DNA of 7,143 nt. Origin: Desulfobacterales bacterium. Lineage in GTDB: Bacteria > Desulfobacterota > Desulfobacteria > Desulfobacterales > Desulfobacteraceae. The DNA is taken from positions 1-7,143 of the forward strand of contig JAKSBM010000290.1 of the NCBI GenBank assembly GCA_022361135.1. The letters are read 5' to 3'. The position numbers and the translations under genes were made by a program. The notes beneath the pieces were generated by a model. The model had not been told where the DNA came from. It ran no database searches and saw only the letters and a program-made list of their open reading frames with translations. Shown piece after piece: positions 1 to 5,680 of the stretch (position 1 is the stretch's first letter; every line of letters begins with the position of its first letter).

Positions 1-469
1 TCCACAAAATGAGGTTTAAGCCCCAAGGTGCAGAAGCTGTAGTGACATACGGTGTATGGATTTTGGAGGGCGTCAGACTTGATCACCCCAGGTCGCCCAA
101 AGGGGGCTCGGCCCCAAATGCCCGGAAAAAAATCTCAATTCATAAATGGGGAGATAAAAAAACCATTTTCAATCTCCCCATGCAATGTCGCCCCTGTTTC
201 CAGATTCCCTTTTGTGAAGGAAAAAAATAATTTTAAAACCGCCTGGAAACATCATGGACAAGTGAAAAAATGGCAGCTGTTTTAAACTTCCCAATCCGCT
301 TTCCCTTTTATGGGCTGCATGGAAATCCCTGGGGGTTTTTTGGAAAAAATAGGGCAGCCTCCTTTCAATTGATCTGATTTTTGATAAAATTAAAATCCAT
401 CCCCCAAATGGGCGATGTTTTTCGATCTCTTCTTTATCATTCTATTTGAAATTTTAAGCGGATATCAAA
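1..469. other. Gene-free left flank
   Basis: I see no supportable gene here. One plus-strand frame is open from the window edge to a stop at 228-230, but its translation has no recognisable domain, and it becomes A/T-rich with low-complexity codons after about base 125. It could at most be the tail of an upstream gene. Small structures are present: a GGGGC/GCCCC hairpin with a three-base loop at 103-115, not followed by a T run; an inverted repeat TTTAAAAC/GTTTTAAA at 232-239 and 279-286; and nested inverted repeats at 313-359. The segment is richer in A and T runs than the genes to its right, as expected of intergenic DNA. Confidence 0.5.
369..396 (+). promoter_or_regulatory. Possible promoter for the GNAT gene
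   Basis: TTGATC at 369-374 (4 of 6 to the -35 consensus) is separated by 16 bases from TAAAAT at 391-396 (5 of 6 to the -10 consensus). It lies about 75 bases upstream of the acetyltransferase start in an A/T-rich stretch. Other pairings are possible, for example a -10 at 385-390, so this is a weak prediction. Confidence 0.3.
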
Positions 470-1228
470 ATGATCATAAGAAACGAAAAACCATCGGATA
501 TAGAGGCCATCTCCCAGGTTACCCAGATTGCGTTCAAGCACCATTCCTTCCGTCAACAAACCGAACATTTTATCATTCGGGATCTCCGTTCTGCCGGTGC
601 CCTGACCCTATCCCTTGTGGTTGAAGTCCAGGGGCAAATTGTCGGACACATTGCATTTTCTCCAGTCACCATCTCAGACGGCACTCTGAATTGGTACTGC
701 CTCGGCCCGGTATCGGTGCTGCCGGATTATCAGGGCTGCCGCATTGGTACGGCATTGATCAATAATGGATTGGACATACTGACGTCCGAAGGGGGCAATG
801 GTTTCGCCATTGTCGGGATGCCCGCATTCCACCAGCGGTTTGGATTTCGGAATTATCCACAGCTTGTCCACAAGGGGGTCCCACAGGAGGTCTTTGTGGT
901 TAAATCCATTGCCGGACAAGTGCCGACCGGAACGGTGGAATTTCACCAGGCATTCAAACAATTATCGGCCATTGAAAAAGAAGCCGTTGCCGATGTGATT
1001 GTTGACTATGATATCGGAGGGATACGGGTGGATGCCGAAAACCCGGCCATTGAACGTCTCCTTGAAAAGGAAATCCTGACGAAAACATCCAACGGTAAAT
1101 GCATGATACGCCCTTCGGCACTGGCGGAGTATGACGAATACTTCGGCAAGGTGGCTCAATTCAGGACCACAGAAATGAGTCGTGTGCACAAAAACCCCAT
1201 AATGAGGGCCATAACCCATGGGAGGTAA
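470..1228 (+). CDS. GNAT family N-acetyltransferase (YhbS-like) with C-terminal extension
   Basis: This is a predicted cytosolic acetyl-CoA-dependent N-acetyltransferase of 252 residues; its substrate is unknown. Residues 1-165 follow the YhbS-like (COG3153) pattern: an N-terminal MIIRNEKPSDIEAI strand-helix, a central VGHIAFSPVTISDG strand pair, LGPVSVLPDYQ leading into the acetyl-CoA pyrophosphate loop, then GFAIVGMPAFHQRFGF and a VEFHQAF end. Two things are odd. The loop, normally Q-x-x-G-x-G/A, reads QGCRIG (residues 88-93), with Arg91 where the first glycine is expected. Family members also usually end near residue 165-172, whereas this one continues for about 85 residues of charged, helix-like sequence that I do not recognise. 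The ATG at 470 was chosen because the family N-terminus starts exactly there; the ribosome site (AAGCGGA just upstream) is weak. The gene stands alone and converges on the regulator operon to its right. Fold assignment is solid; activity is uncertain. Confidence 0.85.
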   Translation: MIIRNEKPSDIEAISQVTQIAFKHHSFRQQTEHFIIRDLRSAGALTLSLVVEVQGQIVGHIAFSPVTISDGTLNWYCLGPVSVLPDYQGCRIGTALINNGLDILTSEGGNGFAIVGMPAFHQRFGFRNYPQLVHKGVPQEVFVVKSIAGQVPTGTVEFHQAFKQLSAIEKEAVADVIVDYDIGGIRVDAENPAIERLLEKEILTKTSNGKCMIRPSALAEYDEYFGKVAQFRTTEMSRVHKNPIMRAITHGR

Positions 1229-1619
1229 GCATAATCCGGCAGGGCTCCCAGGGATAAAGGGTTCCAGACCAGGTGCAACCGATAATGGGGGAATGTTTTG
1301 ATGTCCAGGGGAAACACCGCAATTTGATTGCAATGGCAAGGGTAATAAAATCCCCAGGGGTTCAATGGCGACGGCTCCCACATTGAAATCCGAACCCAAA
1401 GGGGATGCACCGGCCACACCCCAGATCCCTGGAAAAAGAATACACGCTTCGGTGGTTGTTCCCCGAGCGCCTTTCCCTTGGAGGGGCTGGTTGATAAACG
1501 GCAACCGGGTTTTTCTAATTTTAAAAAAAGGGATTTTAAACAACCGGGATGTTGGCGCGGGGTCGAGGCGCAGACATCCAGGTCAAAGGGCAATTATGAA
1601 AGGGGGTCCATGATCTGGA
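1229..1619. other. Gene-free region between convergent genes
   Basis: This 391-base stretch separates the 3' ends of the acetyltransferase and the response regulator. No plus-strand gene is convincing. Two overlapping minus-strand frames stay open across most of it and into the 3' end of the acetyltransferase gene, but neither product resembles a family I know, so I do not call a gene. A short direct repeat, CAACCGGG, occurs at 1502-1509 and 1541-1548. A terminator-like hairpin lies at 1487-1514. Confidence 0.5.
1487..1514 (+). terminator. Possible intrinsic terminator after the GNAT gene
   Basis: CTGGTTG (1487-1493) pairs with CAACCGG (1502-1508), seven pairs including one G-T wobble, around an eight-base loop. 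A G and then five T (1510-1514) follow. The orientation fits transcripts coming from the acetyltransferase. It lies about 260 bases beyond that stop codon and the stem is modest, so it is only a candidate. Confidence 0.35.
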
Positions 1620-2771
1620 TCAGAGTTCCCGTCTCAGGGCCATGACCTCTTTATTATCGGGATCAATCTTCAGGATTTCGTTCAGATAATCATCGGCCTT
1701 GTAAAGCTGACCGATGTGAAAGCAGATCTTGGCCATCTCAATCTTGGACGCCACATCCCCGTTGGTCATCTTATCCACGGCTTCAAAGTATTCCAGGGCC
1801 TTTTCCTCTTCCCCCATTTTCAACAGGGTTTCCCCGGCCTTGAAGACGATCTCATGGTTGGAGGGATTATCCCGGATCATGTCATCCAGAAGCTGTTTGG
1901 AATAATCATACTCCTCCCGGTCCATGCAGATCTTTAGGATTCTGTCCTTGAGGCTGGATTTCCGCTTGGTGAGGCGGGCCGCCACCTCGGAAAAAAGGCG
2001 CAGGGCCAGGGAACGGGTTCCCTTCTGGATCAATTTTTCCCCCAATTCCACGGCGATGTCGGAATAGCGGTCGCTCAAGGTTAAAATCTCCAGATACAGG
2101 TTTCCGGCCTTTTCCAACTCCTGCTGCTTGATGTAATATTCGGCCAGATGGAACCGGGAAATGGTGTCCTGGCGATTCACGGACACCGCCTTTTGCAGAC
2201 ACTTTTCCCCGATGTTCTTTTTATCCACATTAAAATGGAGCAATCCCATCTTACGAAGGATCCGTGAGGCGGACGGCTTATAAACCAGTGCCTTTCTCAC
2301 CTCTTCTATGGCCCCGTTGAAATCCTTGCTCTCTTCCATATCCCTGGCCTTGAGCAGATGCTGACTGGCCTCGTCCGGATAATTGGCTGCATTGACCACG
2401 GCATGGACCTTGTCTTCCAGGGCCGCCAGAGTCAGGGGTTTTAAGAGATAGGCACCGATCTCAATCTCCGCCACCTCCGAGACAATGTCCCGCTCATTTT
2501 CAGCCGTCACCATGATCACGGGAATATCCCTCAAATTTTTATCGTTGCGCAATTCCTCCAGCATCTGGGTGCCGTTCATCACCGGCATGTTCCAGTCCAC
2601 AATCACAAGGTCTGTGGGATTTGTACGCAGCTCGTCCAACGCCTTGCGGCCGTTGTCCGCCACCCGCAGATCTTTACCGATGCGAAGGTTTCTCAACATT
2701 TTACGGATGGTCATCCGCATACTTTTAATATCATCCACGACCAGGATGCTCATGGTTTCAATATCAATCAT
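1620..2771 (-). CDS. CheY-like response regulator with C-terminal TPR domain
   Basis: This cytosolic response regulator (383 residues) is probably the final phosphate acceptor of the phosphorelay encoded just upstream. Residues 7-125 form a complete receiver: acidic pair Asp13-Asp14, phosphoacceptor Asp59 in [10 protein letters not shown], Thr89 in IMVTA and Lys111 in LLKP. From about residue 135 to the end the protein is all helical with tetratricopeptide-type repeats, for example [31 protein letters not shown] and [20 protein letters not shown]. There is no DNA-binding, GGDEF, EAL or HD-GYP domain, so output is probably by protein-protein contact rather than direct transcription control. 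The start codon overlaps the kinase stop codon (ATGA, 2768-2771), implying one mRNA and translational coupling. A second in-frame ATG seven codons in, directly before the receiver strand SILVVDD, is an alternative start. I know of no symbol for it. Confidence 0.93.
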   Translation of the reverse strand: MIDIETMSILVVDDIKSMRMTIRKMLRNLRIGKDLRVADNGRKALDELRTNPTDLVIVDWNMPVMNGTQMLEELRNDKNLRDIPVIMVTAENERDIVSEVAEIEIGAYLLKPLTLAALEDKVHAVVNAANYPDEASQHLLKARDMEESKDFNGAIEEVRKALVYKPSASRILRKMGLLHFNVDKKNIGEKCLQKAVSVNRQDTISRFHLAEYYIKQQELEKAGNLYLEILTLSDRYSDIAVELGEKLIQKGTRSLALRLFSEVAARLTKRKSSLKDRILKICMDREEYDYSKQLLDDMIRDNPSNHEIVFKAGETLLKMGEEEKALEYFEAVDKMTNGDVASKIEMAKICFHIGQLYKADDYLNEILKIDPDNKEVMALRREL

Positions 2772-5302
2772 AATCTCGCTTCCCGGGTAAAGTTATCCAT
2801 GGCGGTTTCCAATTTGCCAAACAATTCCTCTGCCTTGGAAACATCATGTGCTTTGGCATTTTTCTCAAGCTCATAGGACAAATGCCGGACTTCTTCGGCA
2901 TTGACATTGGCTGCAGATCCCTTCAAGGAATGTGCGATGAGTTGAAGCTCCGAAATATCAGAAGCATCAATGGCCTCCCGCAGTCGTGCCATGAACGGCC
3001 CCGACTCCTGGAGAAATGCTGTCACCACAGCCTTGATTATGTCCATATCATTCTCAAACCGCTTGAGCAGTTTATCCTTATCAAAACAGGGCATTGAAGC
3101 ATCCACGATCTGGTCTTCACCCTGGGACTTTTCCAACATGGGGGTAAGGTTTTTCTTTTTATCGGGCAGGCGACAACGGGCATTGTGGGGTAAATCAACC
3201 AGAAACTCCCGCAACTTGCCGGCCAAAACCTTGGGTTCAACGGGTTTGGGAATAAAATCATCCATGCCCGCCTCCCTGCAACGCTGGCGATCTTTTTTAT
3301 AGGCATTGCCGGTCATGGCAATGATGGGGGTTGGGATCAATGCCTGACGTTCCTCCCATTTTCGAATGCGCCGCGTGGCCTCATAGCCATCCATTTCCGG
3401 CATTTGACAATCCATGAAAATCAAATCGAATTCTTCCCGCTGGACCAATTCCAAAGCTTCCCTACCATTGTTGGCCAGTCGGGTTTGATAGCCCTGCTTC
3501 TCAATCAAGGCCTGTCCGGTGAGTCGGTTGGCCGCCATGTCGTCCACCACAAGAACCCGGCAGGATTGCTTCCGGTTCTCCTCGATCATATATCGGGTGA
3601 TGATGGCATGGGGCCGGGTCTGGAAATCATTGGGTAAAGCCAGGACCGCACGGACACAATCCTGGAAGATATCCTCTTCAATGGGCTTGCTCAGGTAGGC
3701 GGCAAAGCCGACCTCTTCAAACTTCCGGGCCTCCCCCTTGCATCCCACGGCCGTCACCAGGATAAACTTGGCCCCCTCCTGGGTGCAGTCGAACATTTCC
3801 CCGAGGATATCGGCGTGGTGGCAGGTCTCCTGGGCTTCGATGATCACCAGGTGGAAGGGACGGCTGTTTTCCTTTTTCCGCTGGATATTGTCCAGGGCTT
3901 CGGTGATGTCACCGGTGAATTCATATTCCATACCCAGGCTGTCCAGGCAGCCGGAAACGTCCTTGCCCACCCGACCGGAATCCGTGACCACCAGGGCTTT
4001 GCAATCCTCACAAACCACCTCTTCCATCTCCAGGGTCTGCTCTTCAACACTCTGCTTTTCCAACTCAATTTCAAACCAGAAGGTGGAGCCCACCAACTCA
4101 ATGGATTCAACCCCCATCTCGCCGCCCATCTGCTCCACAAGCGACTTGGCAATGGGCAGGCCCAAACCGGTTCCCCCGTAATTGCGCGACGTGGAGCTGT
4201 CGGCCTGGCTGAATGCACCGAAGACCAGTTCCTGCTTTTCTTCGGTGATGCCGATGCCGGTGTCGTCCACACAGAACCGAATCCGGGTGATATCTTCACC
4301 ATCCCGGGCCAGGGAAACCCCTAAAGTGACGCCCCCCTCCTTGGTAAATTTCACGGCATTGCCCGTGATATTCAAAATAATCTGGCGGATGCGCCCGATA
4401 TCCCCCTTGAGTCGCCGGGGCACGTCGTCGTCAATGGAATAGGAGAACTGAATCCCCTTTTGCCGGGCCTGGAGCTCGGGGAGGGAAACCATGTCCTGGA
4501 TGGACAATTCCAGGTCAAAGGGAATGGGGGCCAACTCCATCTTACCGGCCTCGATCTTGGACAGGTCCAGGATATCATTCACAATGGTCAACAGGGCCTG
4601 GGCGGAATTGTGGACAATTTTTGCATAATGGCGCTGGTTTTCATCCAGCTCCGTGTCCATGAGCATGTGCATCATGCCGATGATGCCGTTCATGGGATTG
4701 CGGATTTCATGGCTCATCTGGGCCAGGAACTGATCCTTGGCCTTGACCTCTTCCCTGGATTTCTCCAACGCGTCCCAGTCCAGCTGCCCATGTTCTGTTT
4801 CCCTGGCTTGGGGTGACGGGTTTGAATGGCGGCCCATGAGGATATACATGCCCAGGGAAAACAACAGGAGGAGACCGGCCATGTAAAAAACCCGGTAATA
4901 TTCCAGGTTGAGGTTGGGCGGCCCGAATGAGGGACGCTGGGAAAGCAGTAGAAAACCGAAGGCAGTAAAGGCCACCAGGGGAAACCCGGTCTTCCGGTCT
5001 TCATAGAGCATGGCCAGGACCGGAACAAACAAAAGAAGCAATACCCCCTGGGACTCAAACCCGCCCGTAGAAAGGCAAAAATAAAGGGCATACCCCAAAA
5101 AACTGATATTGAGAACATGGCAGGCCGACATGGTCTGTCTCTTCTTGAGATAGACCTCGTGGTTCACCAGGGCGATGAACAGGAATGCCACCCCGGCCAG
5201 GGCCATGGCGCTGGCCTGTGCCGCCCACGACATCAGGGTCATCATGAGCACAAGCAGTGCCACAAGAAAGGACATCTCTTGAATTTGTTTAATTTTTTGC
5301 AT
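2768..5302 (-). CDS. Membrane hybrid histidine kinase (HisKA-HATPase-REC-REC-Hpt)
   Basis: This inner-membrane sensor kinase (844 residues) carries its own phosphorelay. Residues 10-157 hold about six hydrophobic segments with very short loops and no recognised periplasmic sensor, so the signal may be read within the membrane. A short linker (about 160-190) leads to HisKA with His198 in [12 protein letters not shown]. The ATPase domain follows, with N-box residues Asn311/Asn315, DDTGIGI (346-352), FGAFSQAD and GGTGLGL (376-382). The first receiver (about 434-553) is degenerate: Glu489 stands where the phosphoacceptor Asp is expected, although Thr517 and Lys539 remain. The second (about 581-702) is intact: Asp587-Asp588, Asp631, Thr664 and Lys686. 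An Hpt domain (about 740-840) has His791 in [11 protein letters not shown]. The layout resembles BarA/ArcB-type kinases, but the sensor part differs. No strong ribosome site precedes the ATG. The gene overlaps the next one by four bases. The stimulus is unknown. Confidence 0.95.
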   Translation of the reverse strand: MQKIKQIQEMSFLVALLVLMMTLMSWAAQASAMALAGVAFLFIALVNHEVYLKKRQTMSACHVLNISFLGYALYFCLSTGGFESQGVLLLLFVPVLAMLYEDRKTGFPLVAFTAFGFLLLSQRPSFGPPNLNLEYYRVFYMAGLLLLFSLGMYILMGRHSNPSPQARETEHGQLDWDALEKSREEVKAKDQFLAQMSHEIRNPMNGIIGMMHMLMDTELDENQRHYAKIVHNSAQALLTIVNDILDLSKIEAGKMELAPIPFDLELSIQDMVSLPELQARQKGIQFSYSIDDDVPRRLKGDIGRIRQIILNITGNAVKFTKEGGVTLGVSLARDGEDITRIRFCVDDTGIGITEEKQELVFGAFSQADSSTSRNYGGTGLGLPIAKSLVEQMGGEMGVESIELVGSTFWFEIELEKQSVEEQTLEMEEVVCEDCKALVVTDSGRVGKDVSGCLDSLGMEYEFTGDITEALDNIQRKKENSRPFHLVIIEAQETCHHADILGEMFDCTQEGAKFILVTAVGCKGEARKFEEVGFAAYLSKPIEEDIFQDCVRAVLALPNDFQTRPHAIITRYMIEENRKQSCRVLVVDDMAANRLTGQALIEKQGYQTRLANNGREALELVQREEFDLIFMDCQMPEMDGYEATRRIRKWEERQALIPTPIIAMTGNAYKKDRQRCREAGMDDFIPKPVEPKVLAGKLREFLVDLPHNARCRLPDKKKNLTPMLEKSQGEDQIVDASMPCFDKDKLLKRFENDMDIIKAVVTAFLQESGPFMARLREAIDASDISELQLIAHSLKGSAANVNAEEVRHLSYELEKNAKAHDVSKAEELFGKLETAMDNFTREARL

Positions 5303-5386
5303 ACTTACGAAAGGGTTTAATCATTTCGCTGCATGTGGAAAAGAAAGAGAAATGCAGTCTATATATAAAGGTAAGCAGATGTAAAA

Positions 5387-5416
5387 AGTATAGCCAAGCG
5401 CGGGGTTGATTGTCAA
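5387..5416 (-). promoter_or_regulatory. Sigma70-type promoter of the kinase/regulator operon
   Basis: Read on the minus strand, a perfect TTGACA (5416-5411) is followed after 18 bases by TATACT (5392-5387), 5 of 6 to consensus. Transcription would start near 5380, giving an untranslated leader of about 78 bases before the kinase ATG at 5302. A short palindrome TTGA-TTG-TCAA (5406-5416) overlaps the -35 box and could be an operator, but it is too short to assert. Confidence 0.65.
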
Positions 5417-5450
5417 ATTCAAATTAATTAGGCGCCATCCGTATTTTTTC

Positions 5451-5479
5451 TTGACAGCTGAAAAATTTATATATAATAA
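5451..5479 (+). promoter_or_regulatory. Sigma70-type promoter of the ilv leader and ilvD
   Basis: A perfect TTGACA lies at 5451-5456. The run downstream contains TATAAT at 5472-5477 (spacing 15) and TAATAA at 5474-5479 (spacing 17); either could serve as the -10 box. The start would be near 5484, about 20 bases before the leader peptide. Close placement of promoter, leader peptide and terminator is typical of attenuated amino acid operons. The -35 box lies 34 bases from the -35 box of the divergent kinase promoter. Confidence 0.65.
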
Positions 5480-5505
5480 ATATTCTTTAAAAAGAGTAAA
5501 TAATT

Positions 5506-5592
5506 ATGAATATTGCCCAGATCAACATACTACTAGTCCTCGTCATTATCGTGGAGGTGATTATCGTCACCTCCTTCCGAAGGGGCTCCTAG
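5506..5592 (+). CDS. Branched-chain amino acid leader peptide (ilv attenuator)
   Basis: This ATG-to-TAG reading frame of 28 codons contains seven Ile, five Val and three Leu, so 15 of 28 residues are branched-chain. They are concentrated in codons 8-16 (ILLVLVIIV) and 18-21 (VIIV). The peptide ends in TSFRRGS. It includes rarer codons in a row, ATA CTA CTA at 5527-5535, which would sharpen ribosome stalling. A weak AAGAG ribosome site (5492-5496) lies nine bases before the ATG. The role follows classic IlvL-type leaders: the peptide itself probably has no function, and its translation rate reports charged Ile, Leu and Val tRNA levels. Position supports this: directly after a promoter, directly before an intrinsic terminator, and in front of ilvD. 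The stop codon (5590-5592) lies inside the antiterminator 5' arm. I do not assign ilvL because I see no sequence homology, only the same design. Confidence 0.88.
   Translation: MNIAQINILLVLVIIVEVIIVTSFRRGS
5553..5574 (+). promoter_or_regulatory. Leader hairpin (candidate pause hairpin of the attenuator)
   Basis: GGAGGTGA (5553-5560) and TCACCTCC (5567-5574) form a perfect eight-pair stem with a six-base loop, inside the leader peptide coding sequence. By position it corresponds to the 1:2 hairpin of classic attenuators, which pauses RNA polymerase until a ribosome catches up. Its 3' arm can alternatively pair with AAGGGG (5580-5585) across a CCG loop, which would hide the first bases of the antiterminator. 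Which fold dominates cannot be judged by eye. Confidence 0.6.
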
Positions 5593-5632
5593 TGGCATAA
5601 TTTAACTAACGTTAAAAGCCGTTATCAGCCCC
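5582..5632 (+). promoter_or_regulatory. Antiterminator helix of the ilv attenuator
   Basis: GGGGCT (5582-5587) pairs with AGCCCC (5627-5632). Inside it TAGTGGC (5590-5596) pairs with GCCGTTA (5618-5624), with two G-U wobbles. Inside that TTTAAC (5601-5606) pairs with GTTAAA (5611-5616) around a TAAC loop. The small mismatched gaps are 5588-5589 opposite 5625-5626 and 5597-5600 opposite 5617. The helix uses nearly all of the terminator 5' arm, so the two folds exclude each other. A ribosome sitting at the leader stop codon (5590-5592) would cover the 5' arm and prevent it. Confidence 0.75.
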
Positions 5633-5658
5633 AGAGGGGGGCAGATAACGGCTTTTTT
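5614..5658 (+). terminator. Intrinsic terminator (attenuator) before ilvD
   Basis: The 5' arm 5614-5626 (AAAAGCCGTTATC) pairs perfectly over 13 bases with 5644-5656. After one A-A mismatch, GCCCC (5628-5632) pairs with GGGGC (5638-5642), leaving a five-base loop. Six T (5653-5658) follow, then G and more T. It ends 22 bases before the ilvD start and just after the leader peptide, so it acts as a conditional terminator in front of ilvD rather than as the end of an upstream gene. Confidence 0.93.
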
Positions 5659-5664
5659 GTTTTT

Positions 5665-5670
5665 AGGAGA
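5665..5670 (+). promoter_or_regulatory. Ribosome binding site of ilvD
   Basis: AGGAGA lies ten bases before the ATG at 5681, outside the terminator stem, so translation of ilvD is free once transcription has passed the attenuator. It fixes the start: no other ATG in this frame nearby has a comparable site. Confidence 0.8.
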
Positions 5671-5680
5671 ACTGCTGAAA

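Noticed and set aside
9..230. Small frame at the left edge as a gene or gene remnant
   Set aside because: No domain, no ribosome site and a low-complexity Lys-rich end. It cannot be told from chance without a search.
245..256. Twelve-base match GGAAACATCATG between 245-256 and the kinase gene near 2837
   Set aside because: One match of this length is expected by chance in about 7 kb.
674..961. Minus-strand frame antisense to the acetyltransferase
   Set aside because: The plus-strand product has clear GNAT motifs over the same bases, so this is a shadow.
5329..5357. Inverted repeat CTGCAT/ATGCAG in the kinase mRNA leader
   Set aside because: Six pairs with a 17-base loop are too weak to call a riboswitch or operator.
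5406..5600. A 64-codon plus-strand frame overlapping the ilv leader in another frame
   Set aside because: It starts upstream of the -10 box of the ilv promoter, has no ribosome site and no recognisable domain. The 28-codon frame within it explains the codon pattern far better.
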